A DNA stretch of 64,000 nt, taken from positions 399,679,889 through 399,743,888 of the forward strand of contig NC_081408.1 in the NCBI RefSeq assembly GCF_030272615.1, given 5' to 3'. A model generated the notes under the pieces. That model saw nothing but the letters and a program-made list of their open reading frames with translations. It was not told the origin of the DNA and searched no databases. Position 1 is the stretch's first letter, and each line of letters begins with the position of its first letter. A program made the translations under genes and the position numbers. Shown one piece after another: positions 1-11,022 of the stretch. This DNA comes from Cryptomeria japonica (Eukaryota; Streptophyta; Pinopsida; Cupressales; Cupressaceae).

Positions 1-154
1 TCTTATCCTGAAAAATGCATCTATTTCTTTTCTTCTAGATATCCCATACGAGAGCCAAGGGACAAATCTCCCATACACAAGAGAGAGTTGATTTTCTTTT
101 GCCACTCGATCATCCATTAAATAGTTACTTTAGAGTTTCCGAAAAAGTTCCCTC

Positions 155-964
155 CTACTCCAATTTTTGTAGAGCCATTTCCCAACACTTAGAAGCCACC
201 TCACAATGAAGAAGTAGATGGTCCATACTTTCTTCATCATTTTCACACATCATACATTTTGAAGGTCCCATGAATCCCAACCTTTTTCTCCTTTCTCCCA
301 TTAGAATCCTACCCCAAATTGCCAACCATACAAAATCCCCTACATTTGGAAGGAATCCCTTTCCCCAAATTAAGTGAGATGGCAAACACTCCTCTCCATC
401 TCTTCTATCCAGTGATTGGTACCCAATTTTTACCGAATAATATCCACTGGAAGCTCCACACCACAACACCCTATCTTTTTTCTCATTCAATAATACCTTC
501 CTATTGTGAAAAACTTCAATCATTCTGTTACGCTGCTCCAAAGTTAGCCCCTCATTATCCAAAGGTCTCCAAAGCCATTCCTCACCATCTTTCCCTCTTT
601 TTAACTCCATGTAATCCCGAATCCTACTTCCCCACCTTTGACATAATAGAAGATTTAATTCAAGCAACTCCCAATTTTTATTCAAAGAAGAGTAACCCTC
701 CCAAGAATCATCCCAAAACTTTGATGTGCGGCCATTGCTGACTTGCCAAGTGATGTGATCAACTATTACTTGCTTGCATGTCACAATAAAATTCCAAATC
801 GCTGATCCCTTCGTAGGGTTACACATAGTAAAAATTCTATGAATTTCCTTCGCATGCAGATACTTCGCTTTCAAAATCTTCACCCACAGTTGCTTAGGGT
901 TGGAATAAATACTCCAAAGCAACTTCGCACCCATGGCTTCATTTATTATTTGCCAATCCCTCAA
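155..964 (-). pseudogene. LINE ORF2 C-terminal region with zf-RVT zinc-binding domain
   Basis: A 269-codon open stretch forms the C-terminal portion of a plant LINE ORF2. The last third matches the zf-RVT pattern: a 'GDFVWLAIWGRILMGERRKRLG' like segment (positions about 200-230) and then a zinc-finger-like CMMCENDEESMDHLLLHC arrangement (C-x2-C...H-x4-C) near residues 237-255. This domain follows the reverse transcriptase in plant L1 elements and is thought to bind nucleic acid. The stretch is in a different frame from the RT blocks upstream, so a frameshift lies near 964-1024. Confidence 0.8.
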
Positions 965-1023
965 GCCCTAGATCCATTCCAAAAATATTTCCTCATTTTT
1001 TGCCCTATCACCTTCACAATTGT

Positions 1024-2318
1024 TTAAGGAATTTTCAAGCACATCATAGAGAAAATTGGGATTATAGAAATAACTAACTTCACCATTAAAATTTTGCCCG
1101 TCAAAGTAAGCCATTTGCTCTTCCATCCATCCATCCTGCCCATACAACAATCTAGTAGATCTTTCCACAAAGTGGATCTACAAGCACCCCCAAACATAGG
1201 AGTGCCCAAGTTTTTACTAGGCAAAGTACCCAACTTCATTTCTAGGATCCTACATATCTCCCTCTGTTTTTGACATTCCATATTTAAGAAAAATATTTCT
1301 GTTTTCTTCCAATTGATACACTGCTCGAACACCCTACTATATTTGTCTATTGTTTCTTTCATAATTCCTGCTTCTTAGAAAGTTGTCTCTCCCATCAAGA
1401 GAGTGTCATCAATAAACTGCAAGTGAGAAATTGGATCCATTCCCCGCACCACTATTATTCCCTTTGAAAGCCCATCCATCCTTTTCCTGTTGATCAACCT
1501 CCCCAATGCCTCAACAATAATAATGAAGAGTAAAGGGGACAATGGATCCCCCTGTCTAATGCCTCTTTGAGATTCAAAAAAACTTTGAGGACTCCCATTC
1601 ACCAGAACTAAAAACCTTGTGCTAATACAACTGCCGACCCATTCCACCTGCCTATTGTTGAAGTTGAACTTGCCCAAAATCATTATTAAGAATTCCCTAT
1701 TTACTTCATCATAAGCCTTTTTGATGTTGAGTTTCACCATTATATGTTCGATTTTTGCAGCCTTGGCAGAGTGAATTATCTCATGAGAAACTATAATACG
1801 TTCTACAATCGACCTATGAGGGGAGAAGCCACTCTGTTCACCCAAAATAACCATCCTCAAAACATTTTTTAGCCTATTAGCAATGATAGTGGAAATAATT
1901 TTATAAATTGTGTTGCATAGAGAGATCGCCTTAAAATCTTCAAAAGATCGCACCTCATCACGTTTTGGAATGAGAGTAATAAATGCATTATTAAAATCTT
2001 TTATAATAAAACCATACTTCCTAGATTCCTCCACAACTTCCCGGATCTCAACAGCAAATACATCCCACAACTTCTGAAAGAAAATTGCAGGGAAACCATC
2101 CAGCCTTGGGGCTTTCTCCCCCCCATGGAGATTAGAGCTTGTTTGACTTCTTCCATTTTGATAGGTTCCAAAAGCATTTGGTTTTGATAATCAAAGATAC
2201 AATTAGGAATAACATCACAAATATCATTAGCTTGGACAAAAACCCAATTACCCCCATTGAGAGTATTACAAAAATACCTGAGCGTTTCATTGTTGATGTC
2301 CAAAGGATCATTCAGCAT
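1024..2318 (-). pseudogene. LINE reverse transcriptase, frameshifted and catalytically damaged
   Basis: Three overlapping open blocks make up the reverse transcriptase: 2318-2001 (N-terminal approach), 2070-1375 (fingers and palm) and 1362-1024 (thumb and connection). Family signatures are present: ITLIPK, 'GEQSGFSPHRS', RGIRQGDPLSP, and in the thumb 'INWKKTEIFF' and 'LPSKNLGTPMFGGA'. Key residues have changed. The first catalytic aspartate region reads KLNIKKAYDEV where KLD is usual, and the FADD box reads FIDD. Frameshifts join the blocks. The enzyme would have primed reverse transcription of the LINE RNA at a nicked target; this copy cannot. Confidence 0.88.
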
Positions 2319-2690
2319 AATACCCTCATAATTTGCAATATAGAAGATTCTATTACACGACCTCCTAGATTTAACATAGTTATGGAAGAACTTTGTGTTT
2401 CAATCCCCTTCTTTCATCCATGTATCTCGAGATTTCTATCTCCAAAATGTCTCCTCTCTCACCAATATTTTCACATTTTTCTTATTTAACTCCTTTTCCC
2501 TGTTAAAATCACTCTCTATCATCTCTACCTCTATTACTTTAGCATGGAGCTCCCCCAACGCTTCTTCCAAATGACGATTCTCAAAGAAAATGTTTTTGAA
2601 AGTTTGCCTATTCCACCTTTTAAGACATTCTTTGAGGAACTGAAATTTTTTAAAGAAAAAAAAGGCCTTGTGTAATATCAAAAATATTGT
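2319..2690 (-). pseudogene. LINE linker between endonuclease and RT
   Basis: An 81-codon open stretch (2681-2436) contains 'FLKECLKRWNRQTFKNIF', the conserved helical segment just N-terminal to the RT of plant L1 ORF2 (typically 'LK..LK.WNK..FGNI'). It lies directly upstream of the RT blocks in the same orientation, with a frameshift around 2320-2440. Confidence 0.7.
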
Positions 2691-2705
2691 CCTTTGTAGT
2701 TAATG

Positions 2706-2895
2706 CACTAGTAGAAATATGGCAAATAAATGACCAAGTGACTAAAACTTTTAGTCACAATAAGTAAAAATGACCAAATTTTAGTAATTTTTTGCAACAC
2801 AACTATAAATGATTAATATGGTCATCGGGTAGGGAACACAACTAAATAATTAGTCACACAAATAAAAATGACTAAATAAATGACTATTACTCATC
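2706..2895. repeat. CACTA left terminus and subterminal repeats
   Basis: The terminal CACTAGTAG is followed by spaced copies of TGAC(C/T)AAAT or TGACTAAA on both strands, for example near 2729, 2738, 2770, 2867 and 2877. In CACTA elements such subterminal motifs bind the TNPA-type protein. The left set is much smaller than the right one. Confidence 0.7.
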
Positions 2896-3265
2896 TATTA
2901 CAACTAAACATCAGGTTTATGCTTGGACAATAGTTATATATATAACTGAGTTGACCAAATCCTATATATCATTTGGTTTGGTTTTATTAGTGGTTGTTTT
3001 CACATATGATATTATTATAATACCAAGTGTTAAATCCCTATTTGTTTCTATTATCCAATTTTCATTTTTATGTCAATTTTCATTTATATGTCAATTGCAT
3101 TTAATAGTGTTTTTTTTGCTGTAGGATCTTGGTGGTTTGAGTCTAAATTTTAATATCTTGAAGCTTATCCTATCCTTTTCTATAAGCTTATTCTAACCTT
3201 TTCTAAGTTTCCATAAGGTTTTCGCTAAGAGTTGTGCATATTTTTATGCCAAGCTAATTTAACTC

Positions 3266-3404
3266 ATAATATATAACTAGGTGATTTTAACGGACAAAAT
3301 CGATGGTGTAAAACGCGCGACTAACACGCGTGTTAGTCAATCCGTACTGTCGTTTTGAAGCCAGAATAGACGCGTCTTGTTAAAATCACCTAGTTATATA
3401 TTAT
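3266..3404. repeat. Foldback/MITE-like element with perfect 26-bp arms
   Basis: The segment 3266-3291 (beginning ATAATATATAACTAGGTG) is the exact reverse complement of 3379-3404. The loop contains a perfect 20-bp palindrome at 3319-3338, GACTAACACGCGTGTTAGTC. The whole 139-bp unit could fold into a long hairpin and looks like a short foldback transposon or MITE nested in the CACTA element. Confidence 0.75.
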
Positions 3405-3619
3405 ATAAGTTAAATTTTTATATTAGTTATTATATTTTTACTTTTTTATTTTAAGTAACATTAGTAAAAATTTATATACTATGTATGTAAAAAAAAAAAT
3501 ATAAATAACTTAAAATTGTATCAAATTTTTTATTAATGTTATTTAAAATAAAAAAATAAAAATATATATAACTAATATAAAAAATTAACCTATATAATAT
3601 ATAACTAGGTGATTTTAAC
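3379..3619. repeat. Larger AT-rich inverted repeat sharing an arm with the foldback
   Basis: A third copy of the 26-bp arm lies at 3594-3619, in the same orientation as the arm at 3266. Sequence inside it is also inverted: about 3392-3468 mirrors about 3531-3606 with a few mismatches. So 3379-3619 is a second, larger hairpin that shares its left arm with the right arm of 3266-3404. Confidence 0.65.
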
Positions 3620-5310
3620 ATATATGAATTTTAAAATAATTAGTTATATATTATGTATGTTATAATATAATAACTATTTAAAAAAACATAATTTATTATA
3701 AAAAATTTAAATAAATAATTTAAAAATAAATATATTTATAAAAATAAACAATTATTTACTTACATATGTAAAAAAAATTGAAATAGTATTATTAAAATTT
3801 ATATATTATTATTATATATATCTTAAAATCATTTAATTATATATTATAATATAATTATTATTAAAATAAATTAAAAAAATTAAACATATATCTTATTTTT
3901 ATATTTTTTAACTAATGTAACTTAAAAAAAATTTAAAATATAATAAAAAATATATTATAAAAAAATATTAAATAACTTAAACATTACCGTGGGGGGCGAG
4001 TGCAAGCGGTACTGCAGGAGGTAGCATACGGCAGAAGAATGGGTAGGGGATCGGGGGTGCAAATTTTCCCCACCATAGCCAGTGCCGTAGAGGAATGGTC
4101 AAAGTGAATTTTTGGCATGCTATGGTTATTTTGTTTTTGAGCTATTAATTGATCCTCTCATTTTTTTGCTCATTGTAAGGTTTTGTAAATTTGTTCAGCA
4201 AACTCAACCCATTCTTTCTCCAATTTATGCAGGATCTTGGAGTAAGTCACTTGCCATGGCTTTAGTGAATTTTATATTTGTAAATTTATTCGCAGTCAGA
4301 TTTTATTTGTTTTATTTTATTCTTTCTCCAATGTGTAAAACCCCAAACCCCAAAAATTTCAAATTGAGGGAGATTGTTTTTGGTTCATATCCATTGCAGT
4401 AGGGTTTGACAAATATTTCCAACAAACTCTTCCCATTTTTTTTCTTCAGTGTCGTTGGAAGCAAGAATTTTTTCTTCATCGGCATCGTTGGCAACAAGAC
4501 ACTTTACACATGGTTCATCATTGGGTTGGGGGGTATGGCGGGCAAAATATAACTATATGCCCACAGCCAGGGTTTCCCCCCTCCACTAGATAGTTGATGC
4601 TACGGAGTTACCCGCTTATGGTTTTGGAGAAATTGCAATAGCTTTTGTAACCTTTGCGTCTACTTATGTTGTCTCTGCCTAGAGAAAAGACTTCGGCATA
4701 GGGGATTCAATGAGCGCTTCAACCAGCTAACTAGTTGAGGAGCTGCTATCTTTGCCTCTGTCTCTACTAGATGCGTAATCAGAATAAAGCTTGTGTCGGG
4801 GGATATAGTCGGGCCTTCTCTACCGGGGGAGTGCCAACTAGAACCATAGATAGTTGCCTTGACTCTAGAGAGTCTCCTCCTCCTCCTGGATGGTTTTTGC
4901 TTCACCCATACCATCTACACATTCTCATTATATGGGGTTGTGAACTGCACCTCCATCTATAGTTCGTTCGAGATATGGGTCCCCTAGATCTATGGGCCAT
5001 CGGAGCAGCTGAAACCTTGGAGCCACTAATTGATGCATGCTTAAACCATTCATATCTATCTTTCTCTCAAATGATCGATCAAGACCCCAGTGGCATGGGA
5101 CATAGGGGTCAAACAAACAAATGAGAACAAGCGAAGAGTCGTCTCTCAACACTCAATTATTTGCCTCAATTGGTTGCTTTGGTAGGGGGAGATTTGGTAC
5201 TTCCATAAGCTTTTATTGTGAATCTGTTTCCAATCATAGTATCACCCTCTTGCCATAATAGTAGTGACCCTTACAATCTGTAGGGGGATTGTGTGATTGT
5301 TTCCTTCCAA
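3620..5310. other. AT-rich tract and anonymous CACTA interior
   Basis: From 3620 to about 3980 the sequence is almost pure A/T with scattered copies of TTAGTTATATATTAT. A GC-rich patch at about 3985-4080 follows abruptly. From 4100 to 5310 there are short open stretches on both strands, the longest about 96 codons, none with recognisable domains. I see no transposase, RNA gene or clear exon here. Confidence 0.4.
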
Positions 5311-5326
5311 ACCTATTCTATAAATT

Positions 5327-5484
5327 TGCATGTATGCAGGGTTTCTCGATCAACTGAATCCACTAGTGCTTATGTCCATGGTGCTCAAACGCCTGGCGTT
5401 GGTGGACCCGAAACTACCCCATTGGCAGCTGGATACACTTTACTCTTGAAATGTCCTCACGCTACATTTTCCATAAATTTCTGA
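5327..5484 (+). pseudogene. Possible captured exon, unassigned
   Basis: A pyrimidine-containing tract and ATGCAG precede an open stretch rich in Ser, Thr, Gly and Pro (RVSRSTESTSA... then GGPETTPLAAG). This composition is reminiscent of histone N-terminal tails, and the segment lies about 350 bp upstream of the H3-like exon. It could be a divergent N-terminal exon of an H3 or CENH3 gene captured with it, but I cannot show that. It could equally be chance. Confidence 0.2.
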
Positions 5485-5839
5485 CAAATAGGCATCTTGT
5501 ATCTAACTCCAGCTATCTATTTTGAAGTAACGCCTTAATTAGGTCCCTTTTCTCTTAACCAAATATTCACCAAAACCCTCGACAAGAATCCTGGTGTATT
5601 TTCTACTCTTGTACCTTTTTTTCTTTCATGGGTCATGCAAAATATAACTCGTCTATCACCAAATTGTGTTGTTTTCTTTGTCCCAAATCAGCACAAGGGT
5701 AATCTTTTGAATGTACTATTAAGCTACAACTTTTATTTGTTTTCTTTTAAAGTAATTAAACTTGTGTTTGTCATTTGTATTAGATTGTTAAGAGTTATGA
5801 AGTTGTTTTAATCTTGCCTTTTTCTTTGTTGTACTTCAG

Positions 5840-5929
5840 TGAAATTCGTAAGTATCAGAAGAGCACTAATATTGTGATTAGAAAGCTACCTTTCCAGAGA
5901 TTGGTTCAAGAAATTTCATAAGATTTAAG
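5840..5929 (+). pseudogene. Captured histone H3-like exon
   Basis: After a splice acceptor (TTGTACTTCAG, ending at 5839) the sequence encodes [20 protein letters not shown], then LVQEIS. This is nearly the H3 N-helix/alpha-1 block (family form [20 protein letters not shown]). It begins in the third position of a preceding Arg codon, as expected if the intron splits that codon. A stop codon replaces the following Gln, one base is missing near the end, and a GTATG donor follows at 5930. I did not find the rest of the histone fold downstream. It could derive from H3.3 or from a CENH3-type gene. Confidence 0.8.
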
Positions 5930-7467
5930 GTATGAACCATCCCTCTCTCTGAAAAGTAACATTTTTAGTGCTTGGACAACTGATAAACATGGTCTCACTG
6001 TACGTTGGTAATGAAGAATCATCGATATTAAAATCCTTATATTTACTGATGATGTATATAAATGCAGTAAAGGTTTTTTAAGATCTATACAAAGCCACTT
6101 TAACCACACACAAATTGCAGCTGTATATGACCAGACTGAAAAATATTACATACAATATAGAGGGAAACATTATCACCAGTTTCGTAGAACTTTTTCTATC
6201 AAATTGTATATATTTTTTATTTCAACTTACAACCATGATGATATCATATTAACAACCATTATTGGCAGTATTATAACAATGATAGGAATAACAATTTGTG
6301 CCAGGTGGTGGTGTAGAGACATAGTTTTAACTTTTGATAAAGGAAATTTCTTTGTTTCATTATTAAAATGAATCCCCAAATTGATCACAAATTCCTTTCA
6401 AAAGGTTTGACATTTTAAAAAATAACAGCTTTGTATGTAGGATAATTGTCATTTAAATCTTATGTGTGAATAAGATCTGTAGTTGTGAAGAAGAGTATTA
6501 CATTTTACCTATATCTAACCATGCCCTTTTTAATGGATGATAAAATTTATTCCATAATTTAAGAAAAGCCTTTCTTTTGGTATATTGAATCAATAGGGCA
6601 GGCTATAGTTATGAAACATAGGTATCAATAATTGTGCTTAAATTGTAAAATAAAAAATGAAATGAGTAATAATTCACGAGTTCTTTAATAACTGTGGTTG
6701 TCACCTAAAGATGGTTTACTGCCCCTGGGATGCGGTAGGGAAGTTGTTGATATCTCCAGCCATCCTTATATGGCCAAGTGCCATTTCTAGGAGGTTTCCA
6801 AACAATCAAGGGATATTAGGGATGACTCAGGAACCTTACTAGTGCATCTTTGTGTATTGGAAATATGATAGGTACAATGATAGCCAAAAAAGCCCTGAAA
6901 ACACATCCCCATTTATTCCTAAAACTTTCCAATCTCCCCATTCTTTTATGTTTCTTCTCCTAAGTATAAAATCAAAATGACAAAGGAGGAAATATATGTA
7001 TAAAAAAATGTAAACCAATTTTTTAAAAATTGGCAAAATGGCATGGCATATCAGGAAGGTGATCATCACTTGGGGTTAATCACACTTTTATGGAGTGTAA
7101 CGTTATTGGGCTTAGGATACACCATAGTTGAAATTCAATAGATGCAATTTCAACAATTGCTTTCATAGGCCATAGAGAAGAGACTTAAATTAGAACTCAA
7201 CAAGAACAAATCTTGTCCAAAACTCAATGAAGAAACATAAATATAAAAAACATATAGAATATGTAAGTTTTATATGTTTTGTTTATGTTTGCCACACCAT
7301 TATCTTACCAATATTAGTCAAGTATTAATGATTCTCTTCCAATTTCAAATAAACTTTTGTGGTCTTTTCAAGCTTTTTGAAATCTCAAAAATCTTTTCTA
7401 CTCTCATTGTTTTTTACCCAAGTCAAAACTAGCTTGTGAGCAAAGTTGAGTTTGAAGTCATATTGTT
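5930..7467. other. Anonymous CACTA interior
   Basis: This AT-rich sequence has only short open stretches on both strands (up to 76 codons) without recognisable motifs. No further histone exons, RNA genes or element termini were seen. Confidence 0.4.
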
Positions 7468-7472
7468 CCTAA

Positions 7473-8215
7473 TGTTGTTTTGTAGCTAGTTTGGAAAATA
7501 TTTATAATGGATTCGAATTGTGCCTTTGGCAACATTCGAATCCATTAGGATTAAATAGGGTTGGGCCCTATCTCAATCTAATATGTAAAACAAATAGGGC
7601 TGGGCCCTACTTTTCCTAACATATAATGTTCAAAATGCATGGACCTATTTACCAAACGTGTGGGCTAACGTGTGGACCCATCCTCATTATGTGGCATGTG
7701 AATTAAAGTGAGTTTAGGCGCCAAAATGTATTGGGCCGACCCTATATTCATTCCCTCTATCTTGTATAAATACAGATTCATTTTGGAAGGAAACTATTCA
7801 AGCAAGTTCACAAAATACCTCTGCTCCAAAAGTGCGATTCAGATCTGCTCTTGGTGCGAAATCTCCAGCTGTGCAAATTATCCTTGAAGGTCTGCAAACT
7901 CAGTTAGAAGGAAAGCGAATTTATTGTCTTGTGATTTCCTTGCATCCGAAGGACTGAGATAAGTCGGTTTCTATCTATTGTCATCTGCTGCTATTGTGCC
8001 TTAGCTGGGTCAGACTTGTAACTATAATTTCTGCCTATTATAATCAGATCTGAAGATCTGTTGTTGCTGGGTTTTTCCTCCAAGGGGGAGGTTTTCCCAG
8101 GGTAGTCTTGTGTTGCGTGCATCTCTATTTATGTGCTTTATTTCTGTTACTGTACATTATCTACTTCTGCACCTATATGTTAAGCGATTGCAAATCTGAT
8201 TACTAAAATCTAACA
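7473..8215 (+). repeat. 5' LTR of the nested element
   Basis: 743 bp, TGTTG...AACA. It contains a TATA-like CTTGTATAAATACAG at about 7762 that probably drives the transcript. The palindromic AGGGCTGGGCCCT motif appears here in one full copy; the 3' LTR has an extra 38 bp around a second copy of it. Confidence 0.9.
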
Positions 8216-8386
8216 TGGTATCAGAGCCAGGTCCAGGCTAGGAGCCCCAAGCACACGAGAGGTGTGGCTTAAGGGGGGGTGTTGGTGTTGGAAATAAGCC
8301 ACACCTAGATTGAGCACTCCAGCAGCGTATGGAAGGTCCTAGGTTTGAGTCCTAGCTGGTCCATGTCTCAACATGGTATCAGAGCC
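8216..8386 (+). repeat. Duplicated tRNA-iMet primer-binding site flanking an inserted segment
   Basis: TGGTATCAGAGCC occurs at 8216-8228, directly after the LTR, and again at 8374-8386, in both cases preceded by AACA. The 145 bp between them include GGTTTGAGTCC (about 8342), which resembles a tRNA T-arm or pol III B box, and a repeated CCACACCT-like motif. This suggests insertion or template switching during reverse transcription. Confidence 0.65.
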
Positions 8387-9198
8387 TAGGTTTGCATGTG
8401 TCGTGATCAGATTTACAGCCTGGACTTCTGTGAGATAACTAGGGTTTTCAGATGATTACATGCACAGTCAAGGTCCTTCATCTGCATCAATGGATTCCTC
8501 ATCCTCTTAGTATCTTAGAACCTTCAAAGGTGATGAATCTCAATTTATTTCAAGGGAGATAGGTAAGTGAAGTTTTAAGGTGATTTGAAGCTACCTTAAA
8601 ACTTACCTTATTTTGATACTTGCTGTCATCCTTATATATTTCTGCTATCATATACCTGCTATCACTTATATATTCAATGTATTCATGGCTGAATAGTGAT
8701 AGTGTATATATATGGATGTGTATTAGGATCCGAGTATAGGTAAATGTCTTCTATCTATATGTCTGAATCTGTGTGTTGAGGGTTTGTAAGGGTTGGTGTT
8801 TTGTTTTACTATATCATGTCTCTAAGGTAACCTAATGTCTACTCTTGAAGATAATGTTTTCAGATTATGTCTCTCAGAAGAAAGCATTCACGCATCACCT
8901 GAGAAGCCCTACCTCAATCAGATCTTGTCATCGGACTAATTATGAAAGTCTACCTTTCATCTCTCTCTTTTAAGATGCTATGGGTCCACTTCGTAAGTAA
9001 GAATGAATCATCAGGTCTGTGAATTCTTTATTTAAATAGGGGTTTAGAGGGAGTCTTGATATCTTTTAATATCTCATTTCATTCTTGGGTTCTAATCATT
9101 ATGGTTTAATAGAGGAATTGATAATATATATCTAATGTATATTCCTTGTCTATTGTTTATTTATGATGATGCCAACCATGATACACTGGGTGTATCAT
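8387..9198. other. Interior of the nested LTR element, non-coding
   Basis: There is no gag-like or pol-like open frame. The sequence reads like an untranslated leader with short repeats such as two copies of a TTAAGGTGA..ACTTACCTTA inverted motif near 8575-8610. Confidence 0.4.
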
Positions 9199-9199
9199 C

Positions 9200-9391
9200 C
9201 ACCCTCTGCGGAGTGCAAGGTGGTGGTGCTTGCTCACCCTCTGCGGAGTGCAAGGTGGCAGTTCTTTCCACCCTCTGCGGAGTGCAAGGTGGCAGTTCCT
9301 TCCACCCTTTGCAGAGTGCAAGGTGGCGGTTATTTCTCACCCTCCGCGGAGTGCAAGGTGAGTTCACCCTTTGTAGTGTACAAGGTGATAT
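9200..9391. repeat. Minisatellite, 34-35 bp unit, six copies
   Basis: Copies begin at about 9200, 9235, 9269, 9303, 9338 and 9365. Each starts CACCCT(C/T)TGCGGAGTGCAA and ends in GGTGGCAGTTCTTTC or a variant; the last two are shorter or diverged. Because the unit is not a multiple of three and lacks stops, it leaves open frames of 80-108 codons on both strands. These are artefacts of the repeat. A related CATCCTCTGCA motif recurs at about 9502 and 9587. Confidence 0.85.
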
Positions 9392-9771
9392 GTTCTTCTC
9401 AGTAAAGAAGCTTATGTATCCTATGCGGTTGTGCATGATTTATGGTTATATATATCTTTGAGTATTAATTATAGCAGGTGTGCATATGGAAAGGTCTCTG
9501 TCATCCTCTGCAAATGTGCATGATGAAAGATCATGGTGTTACAAGCAGGTCCCTAGGAAAGTGTAAAGTAATGAAGCGTTGGCTTCATCCTCTGCAGGCA
9601 TTGCAAGAGAAGATCATGTAAAGGTTCATTGTAATGTAATTGCGTGATCAAATCACAAATTGTATATTGATTGTACGATTAGGGCTGGGCCCTAATCCTA
9701 AACCTTGTAAATGTTCATGCCATGGGTTTGTCCATGAAAATCAGATTATGTAATTATTTTCCTCCCTAGTT

Positions 9772-9780
9772 AAGAGGGAG
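9772..9780 (+). promoter_or_regulatory. Polypurine tract of the nested LTR element
   Basis: AAGAGGGAG abuts the first base of the 3' LTR at 9781, the expected place for the plus-strand primer of reverse transcription. Confidence 0.75.
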
Positions 9781-10561
9781 TGTTGTTTTGTAACTAGTTT
9801 GGAAAATATTTATAATGGATTCGAATTGTGCCTTTGGCAACATTCGAATCCATTAGGATTAAATAAGGTTGGGCCCTATCTCAATCTAATATGTAAAACA
9901 AATAGGGCTGGGCCCTATTCCAATGTTGTTCGGATCATTATAGGGCTGGGCCCTACTTTTCCTAACATAGAATGTTCAAAACGCATGGACCTATTTACCA
10001 AACGTGTGGGCTAACGTGTGGACCCATCCTCATTATGTGGCGTGTGAATTAAAGTGAGTTTAGGCGCCAAAATGTATTGGGCAGACCCTATATGCATTCC
10101 CTCTACCTTGTATAAATACAGATTCATTTTGGAAGGAAACTATTCAAGCAAGTTCACAAAATACCTTTGCTCCAAAAGTGCGATTCAGATCTGCTCTAGG
10201 TGCGAAATCTCCAGCTGTGCAAATTATCCTTGAAGGTCTGCAAACTCAGTTAGAAGGAAAGCGAATTCATTGTCTTGTGATTTCCTTGCATCCGAAGGAC
10301 TAAGATAAGTCGGTTTCTATCTATTGTCATCTGCTGCTATTGTGCCTTAGCTGGGTCAGACTTGTAACTATAATTTCTGCCTATTATAATCAGATCTGAA
10401 GATCTGTTGTTGCTGGGTTTTTCCTCCAAGGGGGAGGTTTTCCCAGGGTAGTCTTGTGTTGTGTGCATCTCTATTTATGTGCTTTATTTCTGTTACTGTA
10501 CATTATCTACTTCTGCACCTATATGTTAAGCGATTGCAAATCTGATTACTAAAATCTAACA
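9781..10561 (+). repeat. 3' LTR of the nested element
   Basis: 781 bp, collinear with 7473-8215. It has an additional 38 bp at about 9919-9956 that repeats the AGGGCTGGGCCCTA motif. The 5' LTR may have lost this by recombination between the short direct repeats. Confidence 0.9.
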
Positions 10562-10566
10562 CCTAA

Positions 10567-11022
10567 TAGTAGTTAGAAAATCTTTTACCAAGGGTGTCAT
10601 TAAAACTAAAAATGGAAGTGTCATCAACATAGTTGTTGCAGGAAAATTTGAGAGCAAATATTTGTGATATCCCTTAACAGGATCCATATGTTTCCCTCAA
10701 TTTTGATTGACTTAGGAAAGTATGCAAGAACATTTGAAACAATTCTAAATTTTTTAGTCTAATTGAACTAGAACAGTCTTTACTCCTTAAAATTAGAAAT
10801 TGGCATTTTTTGTATATCCCACAATCATAGCTGTGCTTAAAATTATTTGTATATTTCTCAAAGATTTTCCATATTTTTTTCTCTTCTTTTGCAGTGTTCT
10901 ATTTTAACCAATCAAACTAATTAGCCATTTTTTTGGCTGTATTTTCAGAGTCACACAACAGTTTCTTAACAATTGGTCTCATTGTACAAGCTATAAATTA
11001 CTTTATCTTATTTTGGTTCTAG
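10567..11022. other. CACTA interior before the NDA-like exon
   Basis: Non-coding, AT-rich and probably intron sequence of the captured gene, since it leads into a pyrimidine-rich acceptor ending TTGGTTCTAG at 11022. Confidence 0.4.

Larger units (their letters stand above)
1..2705 (-). mobile_element. LINE (L1-type) retrotransposon, 3' part, decayed
   Basis: The minus strand reads, from high to low coordinate, the linker region, reverse transcriptase and C-terminal zinc-finger region of a plant L1-type ORF2. The pieces lie in several frames, so the copy is dead. The 3' end lies off the left edge of the window. The 5' side stops exactly at the CACTA terminus at 2706, so the LINE was present before the CACTA element landed in it. 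The upstream endonuclease part does not continue directly beyond 16093; a LINE endonuclease fragment in the same orientation at about 17195-17845 may be its displaced remainder. That link is inference. Confidence 0.85.
7468..10566 (+). mobile_element. Non-autonomous LTR retrotransposon nested in the CACTA element
   Basis: Two direct LTRs (7473-8215 and 9781-10561) are bounded by an exact 5-bp duplication, CCTAA, at 7468-7472 and 10562-10566. The LTRs start TGTTG and end AACA. The interior is only about 1.57 kb, with a tRNA-iMet type primer site right after the 5' LTR and a purine tract right before the 3' LTR. No gag or pol can be seen, so this is a LARD/TRIM-like element mobilised in trans, probably by Copia-type machinery judging by the primer site. 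I count about 13 substitutions between the two LTRs besides one 38-bp length difference, so it is relatively young among the elements here. Confidence 0.9.

Noticed and set aside
3620-3980. Replication-origin-like extreme AT tract
   Set aside because: AT richness alone is not evidence of an origin in a plant genome; it adjoins foldback repeats and looks like element decay.
4660-4962. Open frames of 84 and 63 codons on opposite strands
   Set aside because: No motif, no splice context, and mutually overlapping; treated as anonymous sequence.
9135-9461. Three overlapping open frames of 80-108 codons, both strands
   Set aside because: They arise from a stop-free 34-35 bp minisatellite; no frame is favoured and there is no domain.
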